The position numbers and the translations under genes are program-made. Shown piece by piece: positions 17,518-26,308 of a DNA stretch of 64,000 bases. Numbering within the stretch: position 1 is the stretch's first letter; each line of letters opens with the position of its first letter. The notes under the pieces were generated by a model that ran no database searches, was not told where the DNA came from, and saw only the letters and a program-made list of their open reading frames with translations. Origin of the DNA: Candidatus Avedoeria danica (GTDB taxonomy: Bacteria > Chloroflexota > Anaerolineae > Epilineales > Epilineaceae); assembly GCA_016703025.1 (NCBI GenBank), contig JADJCV010000004.1, positions 434,001-498,000 of the forward strand. Reading direction: 5' to 3'.

Positions 17518-18578
17518 CGTTCCGCCGCCGCCACGTGCGCCGCCAGCGCCTGCCGGACCGCGTCGAGCGCCGCCGGCAGCGGCCCGGGCGTGCGCCCGCC
17601 GGCCGCCAGCGCATGCCCGCCGCCGCCCAGCGCCCGGGCCGCCGGCACGAGGTCGACGGTGCCCTTCGCGCGAAGGCTCACGTCGAACGTGCCGTCGTGG
17701 CGCTCGCGCAGCAGCGCGACGGCCAACGGTTCGACGGCCGTCGCCAGCGCCTGGACGATGCCGCGGCCGTCCTCGGGCGCGGCGCCAAGGCCCTCGAAGT
17801 CGGACAGGGACAGCCACGAGATCGCGAATGGGCCGTCCATCACGACGCGATCGAGAGCGCGGCCCTCGAGGCGCAGGCCGGCCAGCGGGCGGCTGAGGAA
17901 GACGCGGCGCGCCACGTCGGCCAGATCGGCGCCGTCGGCGACGAGTCGGCTGGCCGCGGCCAGCGTCGCCGCCGACGTCGACGGTGTTCGGAAGCCGATC
18001 GTGTCCGTGACGATGCCGCACAGCAGGCACGTCGCGGCCTCCGTGGAGAGCTGAACGCCCAAGGCATCGGCCACCGCGAGCAGGATCTCGCACGTCGAAG
18101 ACGCGCTCGGCACGATGCAGTCGACGTCACCGAAGCCGGTGTTGGAGATGTGGTGGTCGATCACGAGCGTCGGCTGCGCCGCCCAGGTGTCGGCCGCATG
18201 GAGCGTCCCGAGACGACCGGCGTCGCCGGCATCCACGGCGACGGCCAGGTCGTACGGCCCGCCGGCGGCAATCCCATGCCCCCCGTGCGTGGTCGCATGG
18301 CCCCCGTGCGAGGTCGGATGCCCGCCCGGCCCCGACGCCACGATGTCCTTGGCCCCCGGCAGCCAGATCCCGTCGCGCGGCGGCGCATCCTGGCACGCCA
18401 CCGTTGCCACCTTGCCGAGCGCCCGCAGGATGTGCGCCAGCCCGAGCGCGCTGCCGATCGCGTCGCCGTCCGGATCGACGTGGGTGCCGATCCAGACCCG
18501 TTCGGCCTGCCGAAGCGCCCCGGCGGCGGCGGCGACGGCGTCGGCCTGTGTGGCGGCGTGCGGGGCGGCTGCGGTCAC
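17514..18578 (-). CDS. nrnA: DHH-family oligoribonuclease / pAp phosphatase NrnA
   Basis: 354 aa, cytosolic. DHH motif I is THVDPDGDAIGSALGL, motif II AVDAGDAGRLG, motif III VIDHHISNTGFG, and the DHHA1 glycine-rich loop is GGGGHALAAGG. These match NrnA-type nanoRNases that degrade 2-5 nt RNAs and pAp. A His/Thr-rich insert with repeated GGHxTxH units, coded by a 21-bp repeat at 18276-18317, interrupts the region after motif I. The GTG start overlaps the rbfA stop (GTGA). The rbfA-nrnA-truB order is conserved in many Gram-positive and Chloroflexota genomes. Confidence 0.9.
   Translation of the reverse strand: MTAAAPHAATQADAVAAAAGALRQAERVWIGTHVDPDGDAIGSALGLAHILRALGKVATVACQDAPPRDGIWLPGAKDIVASGPGGHPTSHGGHATTHGGHGIAAGGPYDLAVAVDAGDAGRLGTLHAADTWAAQPTLVIDHHISNTGFGDVDCIVPSASSTCEILLAVADALGVQLSTEAATCLLCGIVTDTIGFRTPSTSAATLAAASRLVADGADLADVARRVFLSRPLAGLRLEGRALDRVVMDGPFAISWLSLSDFEGLGAAPEDGRGIVQALATAVEPLAVALLRERHDGTFDVSLRAKGTVDLVPAARALGGGGHALAAGGRTPGPLPAALDAVRQALAAHVAAAER
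18276..18317. repeat. 21-bp in-frame tandem repeat in nrnA
   Basis: Two near-identical 21-bp units plus a degenerate third, in frame, encode the GGHATTH/GGHPTSH insertion. The insert lies in a surface loop region of the DHH fold and leaves the catalytic motifs intact. Confidence 0.7.
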
Positions 18579-18967
18579 GGCGCCTTGTCGCCGGGATCGT
18601 CGCCCTCACCGGTCCATTCGGGATCCTCGGACAGGTGGTCGAGCAAGTCGAGGACGCGCTTGCCGGCGATGAACGCGCGGTCGAACGCGAACACGAGATG
18701 CGGCAGGCGACGCAGCCCGACGTCCGCCAGTTCCGCCCGCAGCCCGAACTCGGCCGCCTTCAACGCGACGATGATCGCCTGGATTTCGGCTTCGTCCTCG
18801 GTCGGCGCGCGGAAGTAGACCTTGGCCGTCGCAAGGTCCTGCGTCGTCTCGACGCGCGTCACGACGACATCGGCCAGCGTGTCGTCCTCGTCGGCCGGAC
18901 CGGGGATCAGGAGCGAGAGCTCCTCGAACAGCCGCTCGTTGATGCGGCGCTGTCGGAGCGTGGCCAC
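18575..18967 (-). CDS. rbfA: 30S ribosome-binding factor RbfA
   Basis: 130 aa single KH-like domain protein for 16S processing and cold adaptation. Family features: basic start (TLRQRRINERLFEELSLLI), VVVTRVETTQDLATAKVYF and the LRRLPHLVFAFDRAF segment near the C-terminus. The GTG start shares its first G with the infB TAG stop (TAGTG), indicating re-initiation. Longer upstream starts would lie inside infB and encode Arg-rich unconserved residues. Confidence 0.93.
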   Translation of the reverse strand: MATLRQRRINERLFEELSLLIPGPADEDDTLADVVVTRVETTQDLATAKVYFRAPTEDEAEIQAIIVALKAAEFGLRAELADVGLRRLPHLVFAFDRAFIAGKRVLDLLDHLSEDPEWTGEGDDPGDKAP

Positions 18968-20799
18968 TATCGGACCCGTTCGCGGATGCAGGCCTCGATG
19001 ACGTCGCCCACCTGCAGCACGCTGCCGTCGTCCAAGCCGATGCCGCACTCGAACCCTTCGCGCACTTCGCGAGCATCCTCGGCGAAGCGCTTGAGGGACG
19101 AGATCGACGACTCGCTGATCAGCTCGCCGCCGCGAAGGAGCCGTGACTTGGCGTTGCGCCGGACGACGCCGCTCGTCACGAGCGAGCCGGCGATGCGTCC
19201 GACCTTGGTGATGTTGAAGACCTGCCGGATCTCGGCCGTGCCGATCACCTTGTCCTCGTACACCGGATCGATCATGCCCTTGAGCATGAGCTCGACGTCC
19301 TCGGACAATTTGTAGATGATGTCGTACTCGCGGATCTCGACGTTCTTGGAGAGCGCCATGCGCCGCGCCCGCCCATCCGGGGCGCTCCGGAAGCCGATGA
19401 CGACCGCGCCTGACGCGGCCGCGAGGTTGATGTCGCTCTCCGAGATGTCGCCGGCCGATGCGTGGAGGATGTCCACCTTCACCTCGCCCGACAGCTTCTC
19501 GAGCGTTTCGACGACCGGTTGGACCATCCCCTGCACGTCCGTCTTGACGACCAGGTTGAGCGCCTTCACGTCGCCGGCCGCCGCCTGGGCGAACAACTCC
19601 TCGAGCGTCAGCGGCCGCGCGATGACGTTGTAGACGCGGGCGTGGCTGTCGGAGTAGTCGCCGCTGCGCCCCTTGGCGGCGCGCTGGTCCTTGACGACCT
19701 CGAATCGCGCACCGGCGCTGGGCACCTTGTTCAGGCCGAGGATCTCGACCGGCATGCTCGGCCCGGCGACCTTCACCTCGGCGCCGGTGTGGTCGAACAT
19801 CGCCCGCACCTTGCTGAAGTCGTCGTCCACCACGATCAGATCGCCACGGTTCAACGTGCCGCTCTGGACGAGGACGGTCGCCGCCACACCGCGCGCCGGG
19901 TCCACCTTGCCCTCGAGCACGGTGCCCCGCGCCAAGCGTTTGGGGTTGCCCTTGGGTGGGAACTCCTCCGCGGTGAACAGGATCGCGTCCAAGAGCTCGT
20001 CGATGCCCGTCCCCGTCGACGCCGACGTCTGGACGAAGAACACGTCACCGCCCCAGCTGTCCGGGACGACGCCGAGCTCGGCCATCTGCTCGTAGATCCG
20101 GTCTGGCTTGGCCTCCGGCAGGTCGGACTTGTTGACCGCCACGACGATCGGCACGCCGGCTGCCTTGGCGTGGTCCACCGCTTCCTTCGTCTGCGGCATG
20201 ACACCGTCGTCCGCCGCCACGACGATGACCGCGATGTCCGTCGCCTGCGCGCCGCGGGCCCGCATGGCGGTGAACGCCTCGTGGCCCGGCGTGTCGATGA
20301 ACGTCACCGGCTGGCCGTTGCGCTCGGCGGTGTACGCCCCGATGTGCTGCGTGATCCCGCCCGACTCGCCCGCCGCGACGCGCGTGTTGCGGATCTTGTC
20401 GAGCAGACTCGTCTTGCCGTGGTCGACGTGCCCCATGATCGTGACGACCGGGCTGCGGGTCTCGAGCTTGTCGGCCGGTTCGTCGACAAGGTACCACGGC
20501 ACCACCGGCCCTTCCGGCACGGCCGGAACCTCGGGTTCCTCGGGCGCCGGCGCTGCGGGCGCGGCGGCCTTGGCCGGCTTCACCTCCGCCCCTTCGAGGA
20601 GCAGGTCGAAACCGAGGTCCTCGGCGACGAGCGCTGCGGTCTCGTAGTCGATGGACTCCGAGATCGCCGCCATGATGCCGTTGGCGATGAGCGCCTTCAG
20701 GAGCTCGATCGGGCTGATCGCCAGCCGATCGGCAAGCTCCCGGACCGGGATCGTCGCCGGGATCACGACCGTCGTGCGTTGTTTCGTGGTGTCTGTCAT
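18967..20799 (-). CDS. infB: Translation initiation factor IF-2
   Basis: Places initiator tRNA on the 30S subunit. 610 aa, a short form without the long charged N-terminal domain of enterobacterial IF-2. The IF2_N motif (PVRELADRLAISPIELLKALIANG) is at about 18-41. The G domain has GHVDHGKTSLLD, DTPGHEAF and NKSDLP, followed by the beta-barrel domains and the C-terminal fMet-tRNA-binding domain. GGGGGAG, 7 nt upstream, supports the ATG. It sits 108 nt downstream of rnpM. Confidence 0.97.
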   Translation of the reverse strand: MTDTTKQRTTVVIPATIPVRELADRLAISPIELLKALIANGIMAAISESIDYETAALVAEDLGFDLLLEGAEVKPAKAAAPAAPAPEEPEVPAVPEGPVVPWYLVDEPADKLETRSPVVTIMGHVDHGKTSLLDKIRNTRVAAGESGGITQHIGAYTAERNGQPVTFIDTPGHEAFTAMRARGAQATDIAVIVVAADDGVMPQTKEAVDHAKAAGVPIVVAVNKSDLPEAKPDRIYEQMAELGVVPDSWGGDVFFVQTSASTGTGIDELLDAILFTAEEFPPKGNPKRLARGTVLEGKVDPARGVAATVLVQSGTLNRGDLIVVDDDFSKVRAMFDHTGAEVKVAGPSMPVEILGLNKVPSAGARFEVVKDQRAAKGRSGDYSDSHARVYNVIARPLTLEELFAQAAAGDVKALNLVVKTDVQGMVQPVVETLEKLSGEVKVDILHASAGDISESDINLAAASGAVVIGFRSAPDGRARRMALSKNVEIREYDIIYKLSEDVELMLKGMIDPVYEDKVIGTAEIRQVFNITKVGRIAGSLVTSGVVRRNAKSRLLRGGELISESSISSLKRFAEDAREVREGFECGIGLDDGSVLQVGDVIEACIRERVR

Positions 20800-20907
20800 T
20801 GCGCGTCTCCCCCGCCGGACACTCGTCCGGTCGCAGTTGTGGCGGCGTGCCGACGCGCGTGGCGGCCCTCAAGTGAGGGCGCGCGGCGCCGGATCAGCCG
20901 TGCCGTG

Positions 20908-21228
20908 TCATCGTTCAGCCCGCGTCGTCAGCGCTGCCCGTCTTGGGCAGGCCACGCCGTCTTCTTCCAGTTCGAGGGCGCGAGCGCGAAGTCGCGCCGC
21001 ATCAACTGCACCGAACTTCGCCTTCAGCGCCCGCTCGAGCTTGGGCACGAGGCCCGGATCGGCCCAGCAGCTGCGCCACGTCCCGACATACGCGCCCCGA
21101 CCGGCCGTCTTGCCGCTCGGGTCGAGCGAGACCGCCGTGCCGTCCCAGACCACCCGCACGAGCTCGCGCTTGGGCGCCCGGGCGCGGCAGAGCGCGCACA
21201 TCCGTTCCGGCACGCGTCGGGGGGTCAT
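20908..21228 (-). CDS. rnpM: YlxR/RnpM-family RNA-binding protein
   Basis: 106 aa. Signature residues: RMCALCRARAPKRELVRVV, D..GK..GRGAYVG and a C-terminal LERALKAKF helix, as in the DUF448/YlxR family that lies between nusA and infB in most bacteria and has been linked to RNase P modulation. Spacing to nusA is 15 nt. The second zinc-type cysteine of some homologues is present as SCWAD. Confidence 0.9.
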   Translation of the reverse strand: MTPRRVPERMCALCRARAPKRELVRVVWDGTAVSLDPSGKTAGRGAYVGTWRSCWADPGLVPKLERALKAKFGAVDAARLRARALELEEDGVACPRRAALTTRAER

Positions 21229-21243
21229 CGTGCCCGCTCGCGA

Positions 21244-22929
21244 TCATTCGTCGTCATCGCCGCCGGCGATGAAGTCATCTTCGGTGAAGCCCATGTCGTC
21301 CAGGTTCTCCTCGCCCGCCAGCCGGTCGTCGACGTCGTCCTTCCAGCTGGCGCGCGAGTCTTTGCGCCGGCGCTGGACGACGAGGTTGCCCGTCTTCGGG
21401 TCACGCACGAGCCGCTTGCCGCGGTTGCGCTTCTTGGAGGACGTCTCGAACAGCAGGTCCTCGTCCGTCTCCTCGTCCGTTTCGCCTGTCGGTTCGGCCG
21501 TTGCGGTGTCGTCGCCTGCCGCCGGAACGACTGCCGGCTGCAAGGCCGGCACGGGCTCCGCGACGCCCTCCGGGGCCGGGACAAGCGCCTCGGGTACTTC
21601 GATCACCGCCGCCGGGGCGACCTCGACGGCCGTTTCAGCCGCGACGGCAACCGGCTCGACGGCTTCGGGCGCCTCGACCGCGGCCGCAACAGGCGCAGCC
21701 GTCGGCTCTTCGTCGGCTGACGCCGCCCGCTCGACGGCCGCAGCGGCAACCGCCGCCGCCAGCGCTTCGGCCGCCGCCGTGGCGGATGCGGCGCGGTCGC
21801 GCGTGCGCAGCTCGTCGTCCACGCGGATCCGCTCGATCAACTCGCCGGCCTCGCTCTCGGCGCGGATGTCGATCCGCCAGCCGGTGAGCTTGGCGCCGAG
21901 CCGGGCGTTCTGGCCCTCGCGGCCGATCGCCAGGCTGAGCTGGTCGTCTGGCACGACGACGTTGGCGGTGCCGCGGGCGGGCGAGCCCTCGTCCTCACCC
22001 TCGCTGAGCCAGACGTGGATGACCTTGGCCGGCGAGAGGGCATGCTTGATGAACACCCGCGGGTCGGGGTCCCACTCCACGATATCGATCTTCTCGCCGC
22101 CGAGCTCTTTGACGAGCGTCTGGATCCGGACGCCGCGCATGCCGACGCATGCCCCGACGGGATCGACACCCTGTTGGAGCGACCAGACGGCCACCTTGGA
22201 GCGGCTGCCGGCCTCGCGGGCGATGGCCTTGATCTCGACGATCCCCTGGAAGATCTCCGGAATCTCGAGCTCCATCAGCTTGGAGAGCATCGTCTTGTGG
22301 GTTCGGCTGACGATGACCTGCGGGCCCTTGGGCGAGCGCTTGACCTCGCTGACGTAGACCCGGATTCGCTGGTTGGGCAGGTAGCGCTCGCCGGGGATCT
22401 GGCCGGCCTTCGTCAGCACGGCTTCGACGCGGTCGAGCGCGACCGTGATCAGGTCACGGTTGGCGCTTTGGACCACGCCGTACACGATCTCGCCCTCGCG
22501 GTCGGCATACGTCAGGTAGGTCTGCTCGCGCTCGGCCTCCCGGATCCGCTGGAGGATCACCTGCTTGGCCGTCTGCGCCGCGATCCGGCCGAAATCCTTG
22601 GGGGTGACCTCGACGGTGATCGTATCGCCGACGCGCGCGTCGGGCTTGACCTCGAGCGCCTGCTCGAGCGTCCACTCCGACAGCGGATCCTCGATGAACT
22701 CGGGCTCCGTCACAGCGTAATGACCGAAGACGCGGGCCAGGCCGCTCGTCTCCGAGATCTCGACGGTGACGCTCGACGCGGTCCGATCGGCGATCTTGTC
22801 GTACGCCGACCGCAACGCGGCCTTGAGCGCCTCGAGGATGACCTCAGGCGGCAGCTCGCGCGCCGCGCTCAGACCGCGCACGGCGGTCATCAGCTCGGAC
22901 TTGGTGGTTGTGGCGGCTGCGACGGCCAT
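21244..22929 (-). CDS. nusA: Transcription termination/antitermination factor NusA with long acidic tail
   Basis: 561 aa. The N-terminal RNA polymerase-binding domain, S1 domain (DTITVEVTPKDFGRIAAQTAKQV), KH1 (GACVGMRGVRIQTLVKELGGEKIDIVEW) and KH2 (LAIGREGQNARLGAKLTGWRIDI) are complete by about residue 350; these are shown as pieces under 30 residues only to locate them. The last 190 residues are an Ala/Val/Glu/Pro-rich stretch, then a basic patch (KKRNRGKRLVRD) and an acidic end (GFTEDDFIAGGDDDE). GGGGAAG precedes the ATG. rimP, the usual upstream gene, is absent; instead a repeat-filled leader of about 250 nt with a terminator-like hairpin lies upstream. Confidence 0.95.
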   Translation of the reverse strand: MAVAAATTTKSELMTAVRGLSAARELPPEVILEALKAALRSAYDKIADRTASSVTVEISETSGLARVFGHYAVTEPEFIEDPLSEWTLEQALEVKPDARVGDTITVEVTPKDFGRIAAQTAKQVILQRIREAEREQTYLTYADREGEIVYGVVQSANRDLITVALDRVEAVLTKAGQIPGERYLPNQRIRVYVSEVKRSPKGPQVIVSRTHKTMLSKLMELEIPEIFQGIVEIKAIAREAGSRSKVAVWSLQQGVDPVGACVGMRGVRIQTLVKELGGEKIDIVEWDPDPRVFIKHALSPAKVIHVWLSEGEDEGSPARGTANVVVPDDQLSLAIGREGQNARLGAKLTGWRIDIRAESEAGELIERIRVDDELRTRDRAASATAAAEALAAAVAAAAVERAASADEEPTAAPVAAAVEAPEAVEPVAVAAETAVEVAPAAVIEVPEALVPAPEGVAEPVPALQPAVVPAAGDDTATAEPTGETDEETDEDLLFETSSKKRNRGKRLVRDPKTGNLVVQRRRKDSRASWKDDVDDRLAGEENLDDMGFTEDDFIAGGDDDE

Positions 22930-22985
22930 TTCACTTCCCCGCGGACGTTTTTGAGAGCACGGTCGGACCCATCGAACGACGGTAT

Positions 22986-23081
22986 CCAAGAGACACGGAG
23001 TCCAAGAGACACTGAGCCCAAGAGACACGGAGTCCAAGAGACACTGAGCCCAAGAGACACTGAGCCCAAGAGACACAGAGC
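22986..23081 (-). repeat. 16-bp tandem repeat, six copies, in nusA leader
   Basis: Plus-strand unit CCAAGAGACACTGAGC alternates with CCAAGAGACACGGAGT; six full units, then a degenerate CCAAACGACGGG. The array ends 57 nt before the nusA start and lies inside the predicted nusA transcript. A direct repeat without spacers, so not CRISPR. Confidence 0.93.
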
Positions 23082-23118
23082 CCAAACGACGGGTGATCAC
23101 CGAAAACGAACGATCACC

Positions 23119-23148
23119 CAACAAACAGAAAAGTGGGGAGGCCCCACT
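23119..23148 (-). terminator. Terminator-like attenuator in nusA leader
   Basis: On the minus strand AGTGGGG-CCT-CCCCACT (7-bp perfect stem, 3-nt loop) is followed by TTTCTGTTTGTT. It lies between the predicted nusA promoter (23191-23219) and nusA, so it could terminate transcripts early. A termination factor regulating itself by its own leader terminator is plausible; the functional claim is inference. Confidence 0.6.
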
Positions 23149-23190
23149 CTTCGCAACCCACGATCGGCCCCCGCATGTTGGCGGCTCACG

Positions 23191-23219
23191 AGTATATCGC
23201 GCCACGCTCTTCCGGACAA
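23191..23219 (-). promoter_or_regulatory. Candidate sigma-70 promoter of the nusA operon
   Basis: Minus strand TTGTCC (23219-23214), exact 17-bp spacer, TATACT (23196-23191). The predicted start is near 23184, giving a nusA leader of about 255 nt. Confidence 0.55.
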
Positions 23220-23245
23220 GTCTGTTTTCGGCATGATGCGCACGA

Positions 23246-23251
23246 TATAAT
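23246..23251 (+). promoter_or_regulatory. -10 element TATAAT for acsA
   Basis: TATAATCGCC, identical over 10 bases to the boxes at 1182 and 63906 (minus). The acsA ATG is 48 nt downstream with GGAGG at about 23289-23293. A -35 is not clear. Confidence 0.55.
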
Positions 23252-23298
23252 CGCCACCCGTCTTCCCCGACGGCATTCCCGACAGAGCGGAGGCAACG

Positions 23299-25239
23299 AT
23301 GAGCCCCCAGCAGCCGGTGATCACGGCCCGCCCGCGCGTGGCATCGCGCGCCGAATACGAGGAACGCTATCGCCGATCGATCGACGATCCCGAAGGCTTC
23401 TGGCTGGCCGAGGCTTCGCGCCTGGACTGGGACGTGCCCCCCGCTGCAGCCGGCCGCTGGGACTTCAACGCGGCCGACTTCGCGTGGTACGAGGGCGGCC
23501 GACTGAATGCGTGCCTGAACTGCGTCGACCGGCACGCCGCCCGCGACCCGGACCGCACGGCGATCATCTGGGCCGCCGACGAACCCGGCCGCTATGCCCA
23601 CATCAGCTACGGCCAGCTGCGCCACGAGGTCTGCCGCGCGGCGAACGCGCTCCACACGGCGGGCGTCCGCGCCGGCGACCGCGTCTGCCTCTACCTACCG
23701 ATGATCCCCGAGCTGGCGTACACGATGCTGGCCTGCGCCCGCCTCGGCGCCGTCCACTCGATCGTCTTCGCCGGCTTCTCGGCCGACGCGCTCCGCGACC
23801 GGATCCTCGACGCCGGCTGCCGCGTCGTCGTCACGGCCGACGAGGGGCTGCGCGGCGGGCGGACGATCCCGTTGAAGGCGACGGTGGACGAGGCGGTGGC
23901 GCAGGCGCCGTGTGTGGAGACCGTCTTCGTCGCCCGACGCAGCCACGCGTCCGTCGGCATGACCGCCGGCCGCGACGTCTGGCTGGACGAGGCGATGGAC
24001 CGCGAGCGCGGCACGTGCCCTGCGGTGTCGATGGACGCCGAGGCGCCGCTGTTCATCCTCTACACCTCGGGCTCGACGGGCAAGCCGAAGGGCGTTGTCC
24101 ACACGACGGGCGGCTACCTGGTCTACGCCGCGTTGACGCACGAGACGGTCTTCGACCTCCGGGACGACGACATCTATTGTTGCGCCGCCGATGTCGGCTG
24201 GATCACGGGCCACAGTTACATCGTCTACGGCCCACTGGCCAACGGCGCGACGACGGTGATGTTCGAGTCCACGCCGCTTCATCCGGATGCCGGCCGGTAC
24301 TGGCGGATGGTCGACGAACTCGGGATCACGGTCTTCTACACCGCGCCGACCGCGCTGCGGGCGATCCTGCGCGAGGGCGACGACTGGGTTCATCGCCACG
24401 CGCGCGCCTCGCTGCGGGTGCTCGGAACGGTCGGCGAGCCGATCAACCCCGATGTCTGGTGGTGGTACAACGACGTCGTCGGCGGTGGGCGGTGCGCGGT
24501 GGTGGACACGTGGTGGCAGACCGAGACGGGCGGGATCCTGATCACGCCGCTCCCCGGGGCCGTCGCGCCGAAGCCCGGCGCGGCGATGCGACCGTTCTTC
24601 GGCATCGAACCGGTCGTCGTGGACAACGAAGGGCGCGAGGTCGTGGGGGACGGGATCAGCGGCAACCTTTGCCTGAAGCGCTCGTGGCCCGGCCAGGCGC
24701 GCACGCTGTACGGCGACCACGCCCGATTCAAGGCCACGTACTTCACCCAGTTCCCCGGCCTCTACTTCACCGGCGACGGCTGTCGGCGAGACGAGGACGG
24801 CGACTACTGGATCACCGGCCGCGTGGACGACGTGCTCAACGTCAGCGGCCACCGTCTCGGCACCGCCGAGATCGAGAGCGCCCTCGTGGCCCACCCGGCC
24901 GTCGCCGAAGCGGCCGTCGTCGGCTTCCCGCACGACCTGAAGGGCGAGGGCATCCACGCCTACGTCCTCGTCAAGCCGGAGCACGAGCCCGCGGACGACG
25001 AGGCGCGCGATGCGCTCGTCGCGTCGCTGAAGGCCCAGGTCCGCAAGGCGATCGGCGCGATCGCGACGCCCGACCGGATCCAGATCACGGCCGGGCTGCC
25101 GAAGACGCGCTCCGGCAAGATCATGCGGCGGATCCTGCGCAAGATCGCGGCGGGGGAGACGGACGCCGGGGCGCTGGGGGACGTGACGACGTTGGCGGAT
25201 CCGGGGGTGGTGGAGGGGTTGATGGGGGGGCGGGGGTAA
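23299..25239 (+). CDS. acsA: Acetyl-CoA synthetase (AMP-forming)
   Basis: Activates acetate to acetyl-CoA via acetyl-AMP. 646 aa, standard length. Motifs: P-loop YTSGSTGKPKGVVHT (about 254), GTVGEPINPDVWWWY, the adenylate core DTWWQTETGG, hinge GRVDDVLNVSGHRLGT, and the acetylation-target Lys in PKTRSGKIMRRILR near the C-terminus. GGAGG lies 6 nt upstream. It stands alone on the plus strand with its own promoter, divergent from nusA. Confidence 0.97.
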   Translation: MSPQQPVITARPRVASRAEYEERYRRSIDDPEGFWLAEASRLDWDVPPAAAGRWDFNAADFAWYEGGRLNACLNCVDRHAARDPDRTAIIWAADEPGRYAHISYGQLRHEVCRAANALHTAGVRAGDRVCLYLPMIPELAYTMLACARLGAVHSIVFAGFSADALRDRILDAGCRVVVTADEGLRGGRTIPLKATVDEAVAQAPCVETVFVARRSHASVGMTAGRDVWLDEAMDRERGTCPAVSMDAEAPLFILYTSGSTGKPKGVVHTTGGYLVYAALTHETVFDLRDDDIYCCAADVGWITGHSYIVYGPLANGATTVMFESTPLHPDAGRYWRMVDELGITVFYTAPTALRAILREGDDWVHRHARASLRVLGTVGEPINPDVWWWYNDVVGGGRCAVVDTWWQTETGGILITPLPGAVAPKPGAAMRPFFGIEPVVVDNEGREVVGDGISGNLCLKRSWPGQARTLYGDHARFKATYFTQFPGLYFTGDGCRRDEDGDYWITGRVDDVLNVSGHRLGTAEIESALVAHPAVAEAAVVGFPHDLKGEGIHAYVLVKPEHEPADDEARDALVASLKAQVRKAIGAIATPDRIQITAGLPKTRSGKIMRRILRKIAAGETDAGALGDVTTLADPGVVEGLMGGRG

Positions 25240-25282
25240 GCCGGACCGGGCGGACCCGTTTGGCTGCCGGATCGCGCCGTCG

Positions 25283-26308
25283 TCACCCCGAGACAGTCTG
25301 TGCGCCGCGCACGACCTCGTCGGGCGACATGTACCAATCCACCTCGAGCGTCCACGCCATCGCATGCCTGCCACCGGCCGCCAGGCTTCGCCCGATCGAT
25401 GTGAGGTCCAGTCGCCCCATGCCCGGCGGCAGGTGGTCGCGCACGCCCACGACATCGTGCCAGTGCATGCCCCCCCACCGACCGCCGACGCGCGCCACCG
25501 CATCGAACCACTCGTTGAACGTCGCCGTTCCGACATTCGCCTGCACCCCCACATGCCCCGTGTCCAGCCATGCGCCCACGACCGGTACGGTGTCCGCGGT
25601 ACCCGTCAGCCGTGCGCCATCGCAGTCCGCCCCGCCGACGACAGCGCCGGGCATCGCCGCATCGATGTCCGCCAGCAACACCCCCATCCCCCCCGCCGTC
25701 GGCAACTCCCACCCGTGATACCCCGTCTCGATCCCCAACGCCACGCCCGCCCCCCGCAGATCGCCGACGACGCGCGTGAGCACGGCTACCGCCCGCTCGA
25801 TCGCCGCCGGCTGCACCACCGCCAGCCGATCGCGCAGCGCGCCCAGCGCCTCCACATAGCGCGGCGAACCTTTCTGCCCGGCCTGATAGCGGCTGTGGAG
25901 CTCGAACCAGAGCTTGCGCACCGCTTCGTCGTGCGCGCTGCCGAGGTGGGCGCAGATCGCCGACGCCCCCAGGCGCTGTGCCGTGTCGATCGTCCGCCGC
26001 AACGCGTCCGTCCAGCGCGCGCGGGCGGCCGGGTCGGGTGACGTCGCGTCGTCGCCGGGGCGCAAGGGCGGGCCGGCGGGGCAGGGGTGGTGGATGGAGG
26101 CGATGACGACGTCGGGCGGGATGGAGGCGAGCGCGGCGGGCGAGTGCGTGTGGCTGAGCTCGAAGCGCTCGAAGCCCATTGCACGGCCGGCGTCGAAGAA
26201 CGGGCGGAGGTCATCGGGGTCGTCGAAGCGCTGCGCCCACATGGACGACAGGGCGAGCGGGCCGAACGTCGCCGCCGGCGGCGAGGCGCCCGCCCCTACA
26301 GCAGCCAC
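25283..26308 (-). CDS. Xylose isomerase-like TIM-barrel protein
   Basis: 341 aa from the GTG at 26308; a GTG at 26338 is also possible. Beta-strand 1 (GPLALSSMWAQRF), ELSHTH, ASIHHP, SAICAHLGS, LGIETGYHG and GAWLDTGHVGVQA follow the AP-endonuclease-2/sugar-phosphate isomerase-epimerase pattern. Conserved His, Glu and Asp metal ligands are at the strand ends, and a final His pair is in GMHWHDVVG. The start region overlaps the uppP stop by 13 nt, so it is probably co-translated with uppP. The substrate is unknown. Confidence 0.75.
   Translation of the reverse strand: MAAVGAGASPPAATFGPLALSSMWAQRFDDPDDLRPFFDAGRAMGFERFELSHTHSPAALASIPPDVVIASIHHPCPAGPPLRPGDDATSPDPAARARWTDALRRTIDTAQRLGASAICAHLGSAHDEAVRKLWFELHSRYQAGQKGSPRYVEALGALRDRLAVVQPAAIERAVAVLTRVVGDLRGAGVALGIETGYHGWELPTAGGMGVLLADIDAAMPGAVVGGADCDGARLTGTADTVPVVGAWLDTGHVGVQANVGTATFNEWFDAVARVGGRWGGMHWHDVVGVRDHLPPGMGRLDLTSIGRSLAAGGRHAMAWTLEVDWYMSPDEVVRGAQTVSG

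Noticed and set aside
22986..23081. CRISPR-like array
   Set aside because: The 16-bp units are contiguous with no spacers, and no cas genes are present.
22930..23298. rimP upstream of nusA
   Set aside because: The region holds only repeats, a hairpin and two divergent promoters; no open frame of suitable size or motif.
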